Notes: a model not told the origin generated them from the letters alone. 64,000 bases of DNA from Massilia aquatica (GCF_011682045.1 NZ_VVIW01000013.1:62001-126000), one strand, 5' to 3'. Positions 24,952-33,853 are shown, counted from the first letter of the stretch. Translations and numbers: made by a program.

Positions 24952-25802
24952 GTGAACCCGCATACGAACAGCGCCGCGGCAGTCTCCTGATCATCGGCGG
25001 CGGCGAAGACCGCGAAGACGACATGCAGGTGCTGGAGCGCTTCGTCGCCCTGTGCGGCGGGCCGGACAAACGCATCGTGGTGCTCACCGCCGCCAGCCGC
25101 GTGCCCGAAAAAATGTGGGCCATCTACGACGCCGCCTTCGGCGGCATGGGGGTGGAACGCCGCAGCGAAGTGCGCGTAACCAGCCGCCTTGAAGCCAACG
25201 ACACCGCCATGGCGGCCGACCTGGCGCAGGCGGACGGCATTTTCATTACCGGCGGCGACCAGAAACGGCTGCTGGCGCTGATCGGTGGAACCAGATTGGA
25301 CGAGGCCCTGCACGCGGCCCTGGCGCGCGGCGCCTGCATCGCCGGCACCAGCGCGGGCGCGTCGGCCATGTCCGCGCACATGCTGGCCGACGGCAAAGCC
25401 GACCTGCATCCCGAAAAAGGCGCGGTCAGCCTGGGGGCCGGCATCGGCTTCGTGCAGCGCGTGGTCATCGACCAGCACTTCTCGCAGCGCCAGCGCCTGG
25501 CGCGCCTGCTGACGGTGGTGGCGCAGAACCCCTACCTGCTGGGCGTGGGCATCGACGAAGACACCGCGCTGCTGATCGAAGGCGGCGGCGGCATCGAAAT
25601 CCTGGGCGCCGGCGCGGTCACCGTGATCGACGGGCGCCACATGGTCTCGAACGTGGCCGACATCCGCAACCGCGCCGTGCCCGAAATGGTGGACGTGCGG
25701 CTGCACCTGCTGCCGTCCGGTTCGCGCTACGGCGCGGATGGCGACAGCGCCACGCCGGCCGCGCTGGCCGACTTTTTACATATCGTTACCAACATCGCCT
25801 GA
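24948..25802 (+). CDS. cphB: cyanophycinase
   Basis: Serine exopeptidase that breaks cyanophycin into beta-Asp-Arg dipeptides, 284 residues. The peptidase S51 features are clear: LLIIGGGEDRED at the start, ITGGDQKRLL, the nucleophile elbow GTSAGASAM near residue 137 and IDQHFSQRQRLARLL with the catalytic His. GIDEDTALLIE follows. Size matches the cytoplasmic family. It starts inside the stop of the methyltransferase gene (ATGA). It acts with the isoaspartyl peptidase at the operon start and opposes the synthetase downstream. Confidence 0.93.
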   Translation: MSEPAYEQRRGSLLIIGGGEDREDDMQVLERFVALCGGPDKRIVVLTAASRVPEKMWAIYDAAFGGMGVERRSEVRVTSRLEANDTAMAADLAQADGIFITGGDQKRLLALIGGTRLDEALHAALARGACIAGTSAGASAMSAHMLADGKADLHPEKGAVSLGAGIGFVQRVVIDQHFSQRQRLARLLTVVAQNPYLLGVGIDEDTALLIEGGGGIEILGAGAVTVIDGRHMVSNVADIRNRAVPEMVDVRLHLLPSGSRYGADGDSATPAALADFLHIVTNIA

Positions 25803-25818
25803 TTATCTCCTGACTATC

Positions 25819-28410
25819 ATGAACATCATCGAACAGCGCGTGCTGCGCGGCCCCAATCGCTGGTCCCGGCTGACCTGCCTGCAAACCATGATCGACAGCG
25901 GCGACTCGCCCGCCATCGAGCCCCGCTTCGGCGCCGCCTTGCTGGCGCAACTGCCCGGCATGGCCGGCCGGCGCAGCTGTACAACGCTGGCGCAGGCGGC
26001 CGAACAGGCGGCATTGGAACTGCAATCCATGGCCGGCACGCCGGTCGGCTTCGCCCTGACCAGCAAGGTCGATGCCACGCGCTGGCGCATCGTGGTGGCC
26101 TACCAGCGCGAGCAGGTCGCCGTCGAGGCCATGGCGCTGGCGCTCGATATGGTGCGGGCGGCCGCGCGCGGCGAGGCGCCCGACTGGACCGAACGCCTGG
26201 ACGCACTGAAGGAAGTTGCGCAACGCGGCGCCATGGGCACCAGCACGGCGGCGGTGGTGAACGCGGCGCAGGTACGCGGCATTCCCACCGTGCGCCTGAC
26301 CGACGAAGCGAATCTGTTCCAGCTGGGCTGGGGCAGCCGCCAGAAGCGCCTGCAGGCGACCGTCACCGGCGCCACGTCCACCATCGCGGTCGGCATTGCC
26401 AGCAACAAGCAATTGACCAAGACCCTGCTCGAACAAGGCGGCATTCCAGTGCCCAAGGGCGGCGTGGCCGCCAGCGCGGATGAAGCGGTGGCGCTGGCCG
26501 CGCGCCTGCGCTTCCCGGTCACCCTCAAGCCGCTCGACGGCAACCAGGGCAAGGGCGTCACCACCGAATGCGCCGATGCCGACAGCGTGCGCATCGCCTT
26601 CGAGTTCGCGCGCCAGTACGGGCGCCGCGTCATCGTCGAGCGCTTCATCGCCGGGCGCGACTACCGCCTGCTGGTCACCGGCGGCAAGCTCGCCGCCGCC
26701 TCGCTGCGGCGCCCGCCGTCGATCACCGGCGATGGCGCGGCCACCGTGCAGCAGCTGGTCGACCAGGAAAACCGCAATCCGGCGCGCGGCGAAGGCCACG
26801 CCAACATCCTCACGCGCCTGCGCCTCGATGAGCTGGCGCTGGCGCTGCTGGCCGAACAGGGGTTTGCGCTCGACTACGTGGTGCCGGACGGCGTCGAGGT
26901 GCAATTGCGCGGCAACGCCAACCTGTCCACCGGCGGCACCGCCGAAGACGTGACCGACCTGGTGCACCCGGCCACGCGCGAGATGTGCATCCGCGCCGCG
27001 CGGATCATCGGCCTGGACGTGGCCGGCATCGACGTCATTTGCAGCGACATTGCGCTGTGCCTGCGCGAGCAGCGCGGCGCCCTGATCGAAGTCAACGCCG
27101 CACCCGGCATCCGCATGCACGAATACCCGAGCCAGGGCCAGGCCCGCAACGCCGGCGACGCCATCGTCGACGCCATGTTCGGCCAGGGCGACGGCCGCAT
27201 TCCCGTCATTGCGGTGACCGGCACCAACGGCAAGACCACCACCTCGCTGATGATCGCGCACGCCGCGCGCCTCGCGGGCATGTGCACGGGCGTGACCACC
27301 ACCGAGGGCGTCTTCATCGACGGTCACCGGATCATCGACGGCGACTGCGCCGGCTACCATTCGGCGCGTACCCTCTTGACCACCCCGACGGTCGATATCG
27401 CGGTGCTGGAAACGGCGCGCGGTGGCATCCTCAAACGCGGGCTGGCGTTCGACCGCTGCACGGTGGCGGTGGTATTGAACGTGTCGGCCGACCACCTGGG
27501 TCTCGACGGCGTGGCGACGGTGGAGGAACTGGCGGGCGTGAAAGCCGTGGTGGCTAACGCCGCCTCGCGCGCGGTGGTGCTCAATGCCGACGACCGCCTG
27601 TGCGTGGCGATGAGCGCGCAGGTGCCGGCCGATGTGGAGCGCATTTTCTTTTCGATGGAGCCGGAAAACCCGGTCCTGCTGCGCCACCTCGATAACGGTG
27701 GCCGCGCCGCCTACTACCAGGACAATGCGCTGATCCTGGCCGATGGCTCGCGCAGGGCCGGATTGCTGCGCGCCGCGCGCATGCCGTCGAGCATGCAGGG
27801 CCACGCGCGCTACAACATCGCCAACGCGCTCGCCGCATCGGCCGCGCTGATGGGGGCCGACTTTACCCACGCGCAGATCGCGCTGGCCTTGTCGACCTTT
27901 GTGTCGGACGGCGCCAACAACCCGCTGCGCTCGAACATCTACAGCGCGCAGGGCGTGACCATCGTGGTCGACTACGCGCACAACCCGGCCGCCTACGCGG
28001 CCATGGCGTCGATGGCGCGGTCGCTCTCGGGCGGACGGCGCGTCGCGGTGCTCACCTGCCCCGGCGACCGGCGCGACGCCGACCTGCTCGACATCGGCCA
28101 CACCTGCGCCGACGGTTTTGATGAACTGTTCGTGTACGAAGCCGATCCGCGCGGACGCGCCAGCGGCGAGACGGCGCAAAAAATCCTCGACGGCGCGCGC
28201 CGCGCCGGCAAGGAGGACCATCTGCTGCACGCCATCGTGCCGGTCAGCGATGCCTTTGCGGCGGCCATGGCCTGCTGCCGCCCGGGCGACGTGCTGCTGT
28301 TCGCCTGTGGATCAAGCGCCACCGCCCAGCGCGAAACGGCGCGCTACGTCGATTCTGTGCCTGCGGCCCCGGCGACAAGCCCGGGCCATGCGGCGACCGT
28401 GCCGCTCTGA
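25819..28410 (+). CDS. cphA: cyanophycin synthetase
   Basis: Makes the storage polymer multi-L-arginyl-poly-L-aspartate using ATP. The 863-residue protein has the full three-part layout: an N domain (about 1-160), an ATP-grasp domain for Asp addition (about 190-450, TLKPLDGNQGKGVTT, VERFIAGRDYRLLV, DVAGIDVI and IEVNAAPGIRMHEYP) and a Mur-ligase domain for Arg addition with an intact P-loop GTNGKTTTSL near 470. Both ATP sites are present, so it is CphA1-type rather than the shortened CphA2. The start lies 16 bases after cphB without a clear ribosome-binding sequence. No second cphA paralogue is adjacent. Confidence 0.94.
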   Translation: MNIIEQRVLRGPNRWSRLTCLQTMIDSGDSPAIEPRFGAALLAQLPGMAGRRSCTTLAQAAEQAALELQSMAGTPVGFALTSKVDATRWRIVVAYQREQVAVEAMALALDMVRAAARGEAPDWTERLDALKEVAQRGAMGTSTAAVVNAAQVRGIPTVRLTDEANLFQLGWGSRQKRLQATVTGATSTIAVGIASNKQLTKTLLEQGGIPVPKGGVAASADEAVALAARLRFPVTLKPLDGNQGKGVTTECADADSVRIAFEFARQYGRRVIVERFIAGRDYRLLVTGGKLAAASLRRPPSITGDGAATVQQLVDQENRNPARGEGHANILTRLRLDELALALLAEQGFALDYVVPDGVEVQLRGNANLSTGGTAEDVTDLVHPATREMCIRAARIIGLDVAGIDVICSDIALCLREQRGALIEVNAAPGIRMHEYPSQGQARNAGDAIVDAMFGQGDGRIPVIAVTGTNGKTTTSLMIAHAARLAGMCTGVTTTEGVFIDGHRIIDGDCAGYHSARTLLTTPTVDIAVLETARGGILKRGLAFDRCTVAVVLNVSADHLGLDGVATVEELAGVKAVVANAASRAVVLNADDRLCVAMSAQVPADVERIFFSMEPENPVLLRHLDNGGRAAYYQDNALILADGSRRAGLLRAARMPSSMQGHARYNIANALAASAALMGADFTHAQIALALSTFVSDGANNPLRSNIYSAQGVTIVVDYAHNPAAYAAMASMARSLSGGRRVAVLTCPGDRRDADLLDIGHTCADGFDELFVYEADPRGRASGETAQKILDGARRAGKEDHLLHAIVPVSDAFAAAMACCRPGDVLLFACGSSATAQRETARYVDSVPAAPATSPGHAATVPL

Positions 28411-28429
28411 TAAGGCACCGGCGCCGCGT

Positions 28430-28990
28430 TCATTCGGCGTCGTCGAGCGTGGGCACGGCGTCGACGACGTACCCGGCGCGTTCGATCGCCGCCATGATCA
28501 CGGCCTCTAATTGCTCGTGCGTGGACAGCGCGATCACGGCACACAGCGCGTACGCCAGCATCAGTGCGTAGGCCGACAGGACCACCTCTTTGGGATTTGC
28601 CTGCGGCGCCGGGCCGAAGCGGTTCAGGCCCGAGTCACCGGGTGCGAGCAGCAAGTACATTGCCAATCCGATGTTTAACACCGGCACCAGCAGCAGCGTC
28701 GACCATCCGGCAGCGCGGCCCAGATCGTACAAGCGGCGCTGCGCAACCAGCATGGCAACGCTGAGCGGGGTGGCCATGATGATCAGGTAGCCAATGGGTG
28801 AGTCCGAAGGCAGCAGCATGAACAGTCCCAACGCCGCCAGCAGCGCCAGCATGGGTACCACCGTTCCATAGACCAGGTAGCGCAGGCGTCCGATGCGTCC
28901 GCGCATGGCGAGCATGGCGGGCTGGTAAGTGCCGGCGTCCGCCGCTGGCGCATTGATGGGGTTTTGCGGGGCGGTGTAAGGATTATCCAA
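28430..28990 (-). CDS. DUF805 family membrane protein
   Basis: Predicted inner-membrane protein of 186 residues with four hydrophobic segments. The cytoplasmic start DNPYTAPQNP and the RIGRLRYLVYG and RRLYDLGRAAGWS segments are typical of DUF805. The C-terminal 50 residues, ending in an acidic tail, are an extension. It uses a TTG start, supported by GGAG six bases upstream and the absence of an ATG. The family has no established function. A perfect 18-base palindrome lies 52 bases upstream. Confidence 0.8.
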   Translation of the reverse strand: MDNPYTAPQNPINAPAADAGTYQPAMLAMRGRIGRLRYLVYGTVVPMLALLAALGLFMLLPSDSPIGYLIIMATPLSVAMLVAQRRLYDLGRAAGWSTLLLVPVLNIGLAMYLLLAPGDSGLNRFGPAPQANPKEVVLSAYALMLAYALCAVIALSTHEQLEAVIMAAIERAGYVVDAVPTLDDAE

Positions 28991-29041
28991 TGGGCGCTCC
29001 GGAGAGTTGGATCAAGTTGAAGGAACGCGCCAGCATATTGG

Positions 29042-29059
29042 CAATCGCAATTGCGATTG
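29042..29059. promoter_or_regulatory. perfect 18-bp palindrome CAATCGCAATTGCGATTG
   Basis: Each nine-base half is the exact reverse complement of the other, with no spacer. It lies 52 bases upstream of the DUF805 start and 54 bases after the stop of the upstream binding-protein gene, so it most probably controls the DUF805 gene. No cognate regulator is adjacent. Confidence 0.55.
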
Positions 29060-29112
29060 TAACAATTTGACGCCAACCTGGCTTGTCTCAACTCACCGCA
29101 ATGCGCCCGCCA

Positions 29113-30225
29113 TCAGTACATCAGGCGGCCATCCCGCTTGAACAAGGCGATATCGACGAATTCCGACATGGTGCTCTTGCGGTCGGACGACTGGATCGTC
29201 ATGCCGCCGATGTCGATCGGGGTGCGGGCTGCGGCGATGGTCTGCAAACCGCCCTTGCCGGCCGCCTCCATCTGAATTACTTTCACCAAGGTCTTGGCGA
29301 CCGCGAACCCTTCGAGCGTGATGGACGACACTGGCTCGTCGCGGAACTTCTTCATCATGTCGATATGCTCCGATTGCAGTACCGAGGCGGTGCTGCCCGG
29401 ATTGGGCACGACCTGCGAAAACACGGTCCACTCGGTGGCGCGCGCGCCGGCGATCTCGCTCAAGGTGGCCAGGTTGATCAGCGAGGTGCCGGCCACGAAG
29501 GTGCTGGCGTCATGCTTGCGGAAGGCCTTGAGGAACTGTGAGGCGCCGATGGTATCGGCGATCATCAACACCACCTTGGCGCCGGACGCGCTTAACTGCC
29601 TGGCGTCGGCGTCCATGTTCGGCGACACCCGCACCGTGCCGGACAAGATCATGCCGCGCTTGCGCAATTCGTCGGCCACCATCTTGTAGGTCTTCTGGTT
29701 CTGCGCCGTGTCCTGCAACACGATGCCGACTTTTTTCAGTCCCAGCTTGTCAAAATAGCCGAGGATGAACTGGCATTCGTGCTCCATGCTGGGACGCCAG
29801 AAAATCACACGCCCGCGCGGCGCCGCAAAGGCATCGGTCAGCGGCGCAAACAGCACGTGGCGCGATTCGGCAAACGCCGGCGCCGCCAGGATGGCCTGGG
29901 TCGACTCGGGGCCGATGGCGCCCAGCAGGTAGCCAACCTTGTCCTGCTGGATCAGCGAGGCGGCCAGCCTGGCCGAATCGGCCGCCACGCCGCGGTCGTC
30001 GCGCACGGTGTAGACGATCTTCTTGCCATTGATGCCGCCCTTGACGTTGATGCTGTCGAAATAGGTGGTGATGCCGGCCACGTAATCGCGGCCGATGGCG
30101 CCGTTCGGACCGGACAGGTCAATGGCGTGGCCGACCACGATTTGCGCGGCGGCGGTGGCGCTGGTGGCCAGCAGGGTGACACAAACGCTCATGGCCAGCC
30201 ACAGGGCACGGATACAGGACTTCAC
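29113..30225 (-). CDS. periplasmic binding protein of branched-chain amino acid type
   Basis: A 370-residue exported solute-binding protein (Peripla_BP_6 type). Residues 1-27 are a signal peptide (WLAMSVCVTLLATSATAAAQ). IVVGHAIDLSGPNGAIGRDYVAGI starts the mature domain, followed by RDDRGVAADSARLAASLI and LGAIGPESTQAIL. The family usually feeds ABC transporters for amino acids, but no permease or ATPase is nearby, so it may serve as a stand-alone sensor partner. The ligand cannot be inferred. It stands alone on the minus strand, divergent from rtcB. Confidence 0.82.
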   Translation of the reverse strand: MKSCIRALWLAMSVCVTLLATSATAAAQIVVGHAIDLSGPNGAIGRDYVAGITTYFDSINVKGGINGKKIVYTVRDDRGVAADSARLAASLIQQDKVGYLLGAIGPESTQAILAAPAFAESRHVLFAPLTDAFAAPRGRVIFWRPSMEHECQFILGYFDKLGLKKVGIVLQDTAQNQKTYKMVADELRKRGMILSGTVRVSPNMDADARQLSASGAKVVLMIADTIGASQFLKAFRKHDASTFVAGTSLINLATLSEIAGARATEWTVFSQVVPNPGSTASVLQSEHIDMMKKFRDEPVSSITLEGFAVAKTLVKVIQMEAAGKGGLQTIAAARTPIDIGGMTIQSSDRKSTMSEFVDIALFKRDGRLMY

Positions 30226-30349
30226 GGTTAACTCTCGGGGATGAAAAGCGCGATCGTACAGACCGGGTATGACAGGGTGATGACGCGGTGCAACAATGAT
30301 TCCTTTTTCATCTCAGCAATATCGAAAATGCCACATCGCTGCGTTTTAT

Positions 30350-30358
30350 TGGTATAAT
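30350..30358 (+). promoter_or_regulatory. extended -10 promoter TGG-TATAAT for rtcB
   Basis: TATAAT at 30353-30358 is perfect and is preceded by TG one base upstream, the extended -10 form. No good -35 is spaced correctly, which is common for this promoter class. Transcription would start near 30365, giving a leader of about 80 bases. Confidence 0.5.
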
Positions 30359-30390
30359 CCGCGTTCTTCGTTGTATTGGCTGCTGCCTCT

Positions 30391-30425
30391 GAAGAAACCG
30401 CCTTTTCGAAGGTGCGTTTTTCTTC
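30391..30425 (+). ncRNA. structured leader hairpin with UUCG tetraloop before rtcB
   Basis: CGCCTT (30399-30404) pairs with AAGGTG (30409-30414) around a TTCG tetraloop. GAAGAAA (30391-30397) pairs with TTTCTTC at the 3' side (to 30425), with a small asymmetric bulge between. The whole 35-base hairpin ends 22 bases before the rtcB start codon. It is a cis-acting leader element, perhaps controlling translation or mRNA stability. No T-tract of terminator type follows. Confidence 0.5.
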
Positions 30426-30446
30426 GTCTACAGAAAGCAGCCAAAC

Positions 30447-31874
30447 ATGAGCACTACCGTATCGGCCAAACGACTGGCCAAAGCCCTCGCCTCCCACAAT
30501 ATCTTCGCCGAACGCGAAGGCAATATCCTGCGCGTGCAATCGACCGTGCATGCGGACGTCCGCGCCGAAATCCTGCTGCCCGAGAGCCTGCCGCTCGAAG
30601 CGAAAGCGGTCAGCCAGTTGCTGGCGTTCGCCGGCATGCGCCACCCGCTCGGCGGGCACGTGTGCCGCGCCTGCGCTACGCCCGACTTCCATCCCGGCGC
30701 GCCGGTACCGGTGGGCAGCATCCTGGTCACCAACCATGACTTCGTGGTGCCCGAATCGATCGGGCGCGACATCAACTGCGGCATGCGCCTGCACGTGATC
30801 GACGTGCCGCTCGAGCGCTTTTTGGCGCACAAGGAGCGCCTGGTGGCGCTGCTCAAGGGCGACCTGCTGGAAGCGGCCCGCAACGTGCCGACCACCCCTG
30901 CCGCCATGACGGCCCTGTTTGCCGACGGCCTGGGCGCCTTCTGGCGCGCCATGCGCCACACGCGCGAAGGTTTGTTCGAAAAAATCGACTTCGCCCAGGT
31001 CGAAGCGGAGACGGCGCGCCTGTTTTCCGCCTCGCACGTCAAAGGCAACCCGGCGTACGCACCCGAAGCGCTGCAGGATACCCGCCGTGGCCTGCTGCGC
31101 GATCCGGGCCTGGCCACGCTCGGCGCCGGCAACCACTTCTGCGAGTTCCAATACGTGGCGCAGGTGCTCGACCGCCACCGTGCCTTTGCGCTGGGCGTGC
31201 GCCCGGGCCAGCTGGCGCTGATGGTGCACACCGGCTCGCGCGACGTCGGCTCGTACATCGGCACGCGCTGGATGGACCGCGCCAAAGCCGAATGGCCGGC
31301 CGGCGTCAAGCATCCCGAGTCGGGCCTGTATGGCCTGTGCGGGCCGCTGGCGGCCGAGTACCTGACGGCGATGCACGCCGCCGCCCACTACGCCGACGCC
31401 AACCGCGCCCTGATCGTGGAACTGGTGCGCCTGCGCATCCGCCAGGTGTTCGGCGACCAGGCGATGCCGCTGGTGTGCGACGTGCCGCACAATATCGTGC
31501 TCAGTGAAGCGGGCGGGAATGTGCACCGCAAGGGCGCCACGCCCGCCCATGCCGGGCAGCCCTTGTTGATACCAGGCTCGATGGGCGACGACTCCTATTT
31601 GCTCGACGGACTCGGACACGAGCGCTGGGCCAGTTCGGCCAGCCATGGCGCGGGACGGGCCGTCTCGCGCATGGAGATGGCGTGGAAGTCGAAGCACGAT
31701 GGCCAGCCCGGCGGGCAGCGGCCGTTCGAGTGCATTACCTTGCGCGAGGAACGCCGCATCGAAGAGGCGCCCGGGGCCTACAAGCCGATCGGGCCGGTCA
31801 TCACGTCCCAGGTCGAGGAAGGCCTGGCGCGGCCGATCGCGCGTTTTTCGCCGCTGCTGACGTTCAAGGCGTGA
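30447..31874 (+). CDS. rtcB: RtcB-family RNA ligase
   Basis: GTP- and Mn-dependent ligase joining RNA 2',3'-cyclic-phosphate or 3'-phosphate ends to 5'-OH ends. The 475-residue protein has the metal and guanylate motifs: VCRACATPDFHPG, GRDINCGMRL (Asp and Cys ligands), GAGNHFCEFQ, HTGSRDVGSY, RKGATPAHAGQPLLIPGSMG and SASHGAGRAVSR near residue 397, whose His is the expected GMP acceptor. All look intact. No archease or rtcA neighbour and no RtcR regulator are present. A structured leader lies upstream. Confidence 0.93.
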   Translation: MSTTVSAKRLAKALASHNIFAEREGNILRVQSTVHADVRAEILLPESLPLEAKAVSQLLAFAGMRHPLGGHVCRACATPDFHPGAPVPVGSILVTNHDFVVPESIGRDINCGMRLHVIDVPLERFLAHKERLVALLKGDLLEAARNVPTTPAAMTALFADGLGAFWRAMRHTREGLFEKIDFAQVEAETARLFSASHVKGNPAYAPEALQDTRRGLLRDPGLATLGAGNHFCEFQYVAQVLDRHRAFALGVRPGQLALMVHTGSRDVGSYIGTRWMDRAKAEWPAGVKHPESGLYGLCGPLAAEYLTAMHAAAHYADANRALIVELVRLRIRQVFGDQAMPLVCDVPHNIVLSEAGGNVHRKGATPAHAGQPLLIPGSMGDDSYLLDGLGHERWASSASHGAGRAVSRMEMAWKSKHDGQPGGQRPFECITLREERRIEEAPGAYKPIGPVITSQVEEGLARPIARFSPLLTFKA

Positions 31875-31941
31875 GGGCACTGGGGCGGCATGCGGGCGCG
31901 CGGAGTCCCAGGGCCCGTCATAACAGGGACGGCAAATTTGC

Positions 31942-31947
31942 TACACT
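31942..31947 (+). promoter_or_regulatory. possible extended -10 TGC-TACACT
   Basis: TACACT with TG one base upstream lies 36 bases before the small membrane-anchored protein gene. No -35 match was found, so this is tentative. Confidence 0.3.
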
Positions 31948-31982
31948 AGAATTTTCTGTCTCTAACTCTACAATACCGGTTC

Positions 31983-32300
31983 ATGAAAATAGCGCTTTTG
32001 TTAGTCCTCGTCGCCGTGATCGTCGGCGGCGTGCTGTTCACCAGGGTGTACAAGGAGAACCGCCGCAGTATCGATTGCGGCATGCAGGCCAGTACCGTCG
32101 CCGGCATTGCGCTTCGTCGCGACAAGGGCGCCACGCGCGACGAGGTTCGTGCAGCGATGAGCGGGACGGATCTTAAAAACCGTTCTTCGGCGCAGATCGA
32201 ATCCATGCTCGATGCCGTCTACGTGCACGGCATCGGCAAATCGTTCGAAGAAATACGCAACATCGCCTGGGAGCAGTGCGACAAGCATCCGGAGCGTTGA
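31983..32300 (+). CDS. unknown small membrane-anchored protein
   Basis: A 105-residue protein without a recognised family. Residues 3-20 form one membrane helix (IALLLVLVAVIVGGVLF), followed by a basic stop (TRVYKENRR) and a hydrophilic domain of about 80 residues with two cysteines (IDCGM, EQCDK). It probably faces the periplasm with an uncleaved anchor, though a signal peptide cannot be excluded. It stands alone between rtcB and hsp20. Confidence 0.6.
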   Translation: MKIALLLVLVAVIVGGVLFTRVYKENRRSIDCGMQASTVAGIALRRDKGATRDEVRAAMSGTDLKNRSSAQIESMLDAVYVHGIGKSFEEIRNIAWEQCDKHPER

Positions 32301-32333
32301 CAGCGCGCCGGCGACTGTGCGCCCTGCCGCCTG

Positions 32334-32777
32334 CTACCGGACGGTCAGGCGTTTGGCGCCGCCACCCGGCTTCTTGGGCAAGGTCAGCTCCAGCACGCCG
32401 TCACGGCAGGTTGCCGTCGCGTTTTCGTCATCCACGCTCTGGGGCAAGGTGAAGCTGCGGTACTGTTGGCCGTGGAAGCGCTCGCGCCACATGCTGCTGC
32501 CTTGCTTGTGCTCCTGCTCCCCGGTGACATCGGCGCTGATGGTCACTTCGTTACCGTCGATCGACACCTTGACGTCGTCCTTGTTTACGCCCGGCATATC
32601 GGCCCGCACCACGAAGGCCTGGTCGGTTTCGCTGACATCCATGCGGATATGTTCGCTGTCGAATGCGCGCAAGGGACGCATCAGGTCGAAGGCGTTGAAC
32701 AGGCTGTCGATATTGCGGAAAGGGTCCATCCGGCTGAGCGGGGTGCCGGGGTCGAAACGGGTGAGATTGTTGGCCAT
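32334..32777 (-). CDS. Hsp20/alpha-crystallin small heat-shock protein
   Basis: ATP-independent holdase of 147 residues. The alpha-crystallin domain spans about 45-140: IRMDVSETDQAFVVRADMPGV, DDVKVSIDGNEVTISA, RSFTLPQSVD and GVLELTLPK, ending near the C-terminal LTVR. The start at 32777 has AGGAG six bases upstream. An FNR-like box at 32887-32900 with a TATGAT -10 at class II distance suggests low-oxygen induction, like its upstream neighbour usp. The two lie in the same direction but have separate promoters. Confidence 0.92.
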   Translation of the reverse strand: MANNLTRFDPGTPLSRMDPFRNIDSLFNAFDLMRPLRAFDSEHIRMDVSETDQAFVVRADMPGVNKDDVKVSIDGNEVTISADVTGEQEHKQGSSMWRERFHGQQYRSFTLPQSVDDENATATCRDGVLELTLPKKPGGGAKRLTVR

Positions 32778-32858
32778 TGCGTTCTCCTTCGGTTGGTTTG
32801 CTTGGATTGCGGATTGGCGGCCGCACGTTGAAGGCCGCCATGCCGCGCCAGGAATCCG

Positions 32859-32900
32859 ATCATAAGGCGCTCGATAGCGGTACTTTCTGACGCAGGTCAA
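32859..32900 (-). promoter_or_regulatory. FNR-like class II promoter for hsp20
   Basis: CTGAC-GCAG-GTCAA at 32887-32900 resembles the TTGAC-N4-GTCAA form of FNR/ANR boxes at nine of ten positions. On the minus strand TATGAT (32864-32859) is a five-of-six -10. A start near 32852 would put the box centre at about -41.5, the class II activator position. Confidence 0.5.
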
Positions 32901-32982
32901 ATGCGCGCCAATTCCTCGCGCGCCGGATTGGTGGCAGCGCAAGACGCCGGTGCTGGCCATGTGAGCCGGGCGGCAGCGGACA

Positions 32983-33828
32983 TCAGGCAGCCATGAACAC
33001 CGGCAGCGTCATCGACTTGAGCACGGTGCGGGTGGCGCCGCCGAGCAGCAGTTCGCGCAGGCGCGAGTGGCCGTAGCATCCCATGACCAGCAAGTCGGCG
33101 CCGCGTTCGGCGGCCAGCGCCAGCAAGGTGGCGCCGGCGTCGCCCTCGTCGTCGCGCAGCACCAGTTCGGCCCGCACGCCGTGGCGCGCCAGGGCCTGGC
33201 CGATGGCCGTGACCGGACGCAGACTGGCGCCGCCCCCGCTCTGGAGCGACCCGGCGTCGAGGATCGCCACATCGACCGCGCCGGCGCGGCGCAGCAGCGG
33301 CAAGGCGAAGCGCATGGCGCGCCCCGCTTCGCGGCTGCCGTTCCAGCCGAGCAGGATGCGCCGGATCGGCCAGGCCGGCGCCTGCGCGTGCGGCACCAGC
33401 AGCACCGGCGCCCCGCTGGCCTTGGCCACGTCGGCCGCCAGCCCGGGCGATGGCAGCGATGCGCCGCGCACCGCATCGGCCTGGCCCAGCACGCACAGGT
33501 CGCAGTAGCGCGCCAGCGCGCTCAGACTGAAGCGCGGTTCTTCGTCGACGGCGCGCCGCTCGTAGCCGGCCAGCGCGAAGCCGGCCGCGACGCGTTCGAA
33601 CTGGTCGAGCGCGGCCGCGGTGCGTTCGCGCAGCGTCTCGAGCACCGGCGCGATGGAGGGACTGAGGTTATTCATGACCACGCTCTCGCGCAGGAAACGC
33701 GAGACGTCGCTGCTGGCCAGTCCGATAAGATGGGCCTGCTCCACCTGCGCCAGCTCGGCCGCATAGGCGTAGCAGGCGCCGGCGTTGGGTTCGTCGCCGA
33801 CATGCACGACGATCGTCTTGTAGCTCAT
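32983..33828 (-). CDS. universal stress protein, tandem UspA domains
   Basis: Cytoplasmic protein of 281 residues made of two UspA-like domains. The first (about 1-140) begins YKTIVVHVGDEPN. The second (about 155-281) begins IRRILLGWNGSREAGRAM and ends with the nucleotide-binding pattern DLLVMGCYGHSRLRELLLGGATRTVLKSM, matching G-x2-G-x9-G-(S/T). Only the second domain has the full ATP-binding motif. GGAGG lies six bases before the ATG at 33828. FNR-like boxes upstream suggest induction under low oxygen. Confidence 0.92.
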   Translation of the reverse strand: MSYKTIVVHVGDEPNAGACYAYAAELAQVEQAHLIGLASSDVSRFLRESVVMNNLSPSIAPVLETLRERTAAALDQFERVAAGFALAGYERRAVDEEPRFSLSALARYCDLCVLGQADAVRGASLPSPGLAADVAKASGAPVLLVPHAQAPAWPIRRILLGWNGSREAGRAMRFALPLLRRAGAVDVAILDAGSLQSGGGASLRPVTAIGQALARHGVRAELVLRDDEGDAGATLLALAAERGADLLVMGCYGHSRLRELLLGGATRTVLKSMTLPVFMAA

Positions 33829-33853
33829 GATTGCCCTCCCCTGATCCAGCCTG

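Noticed and set aside
25786-28230. Minus-strand open frame of 814 codons
   Set aside because: It is antisense to cyanophycin synthetase, a high-GC shadow frame with no domain signature.
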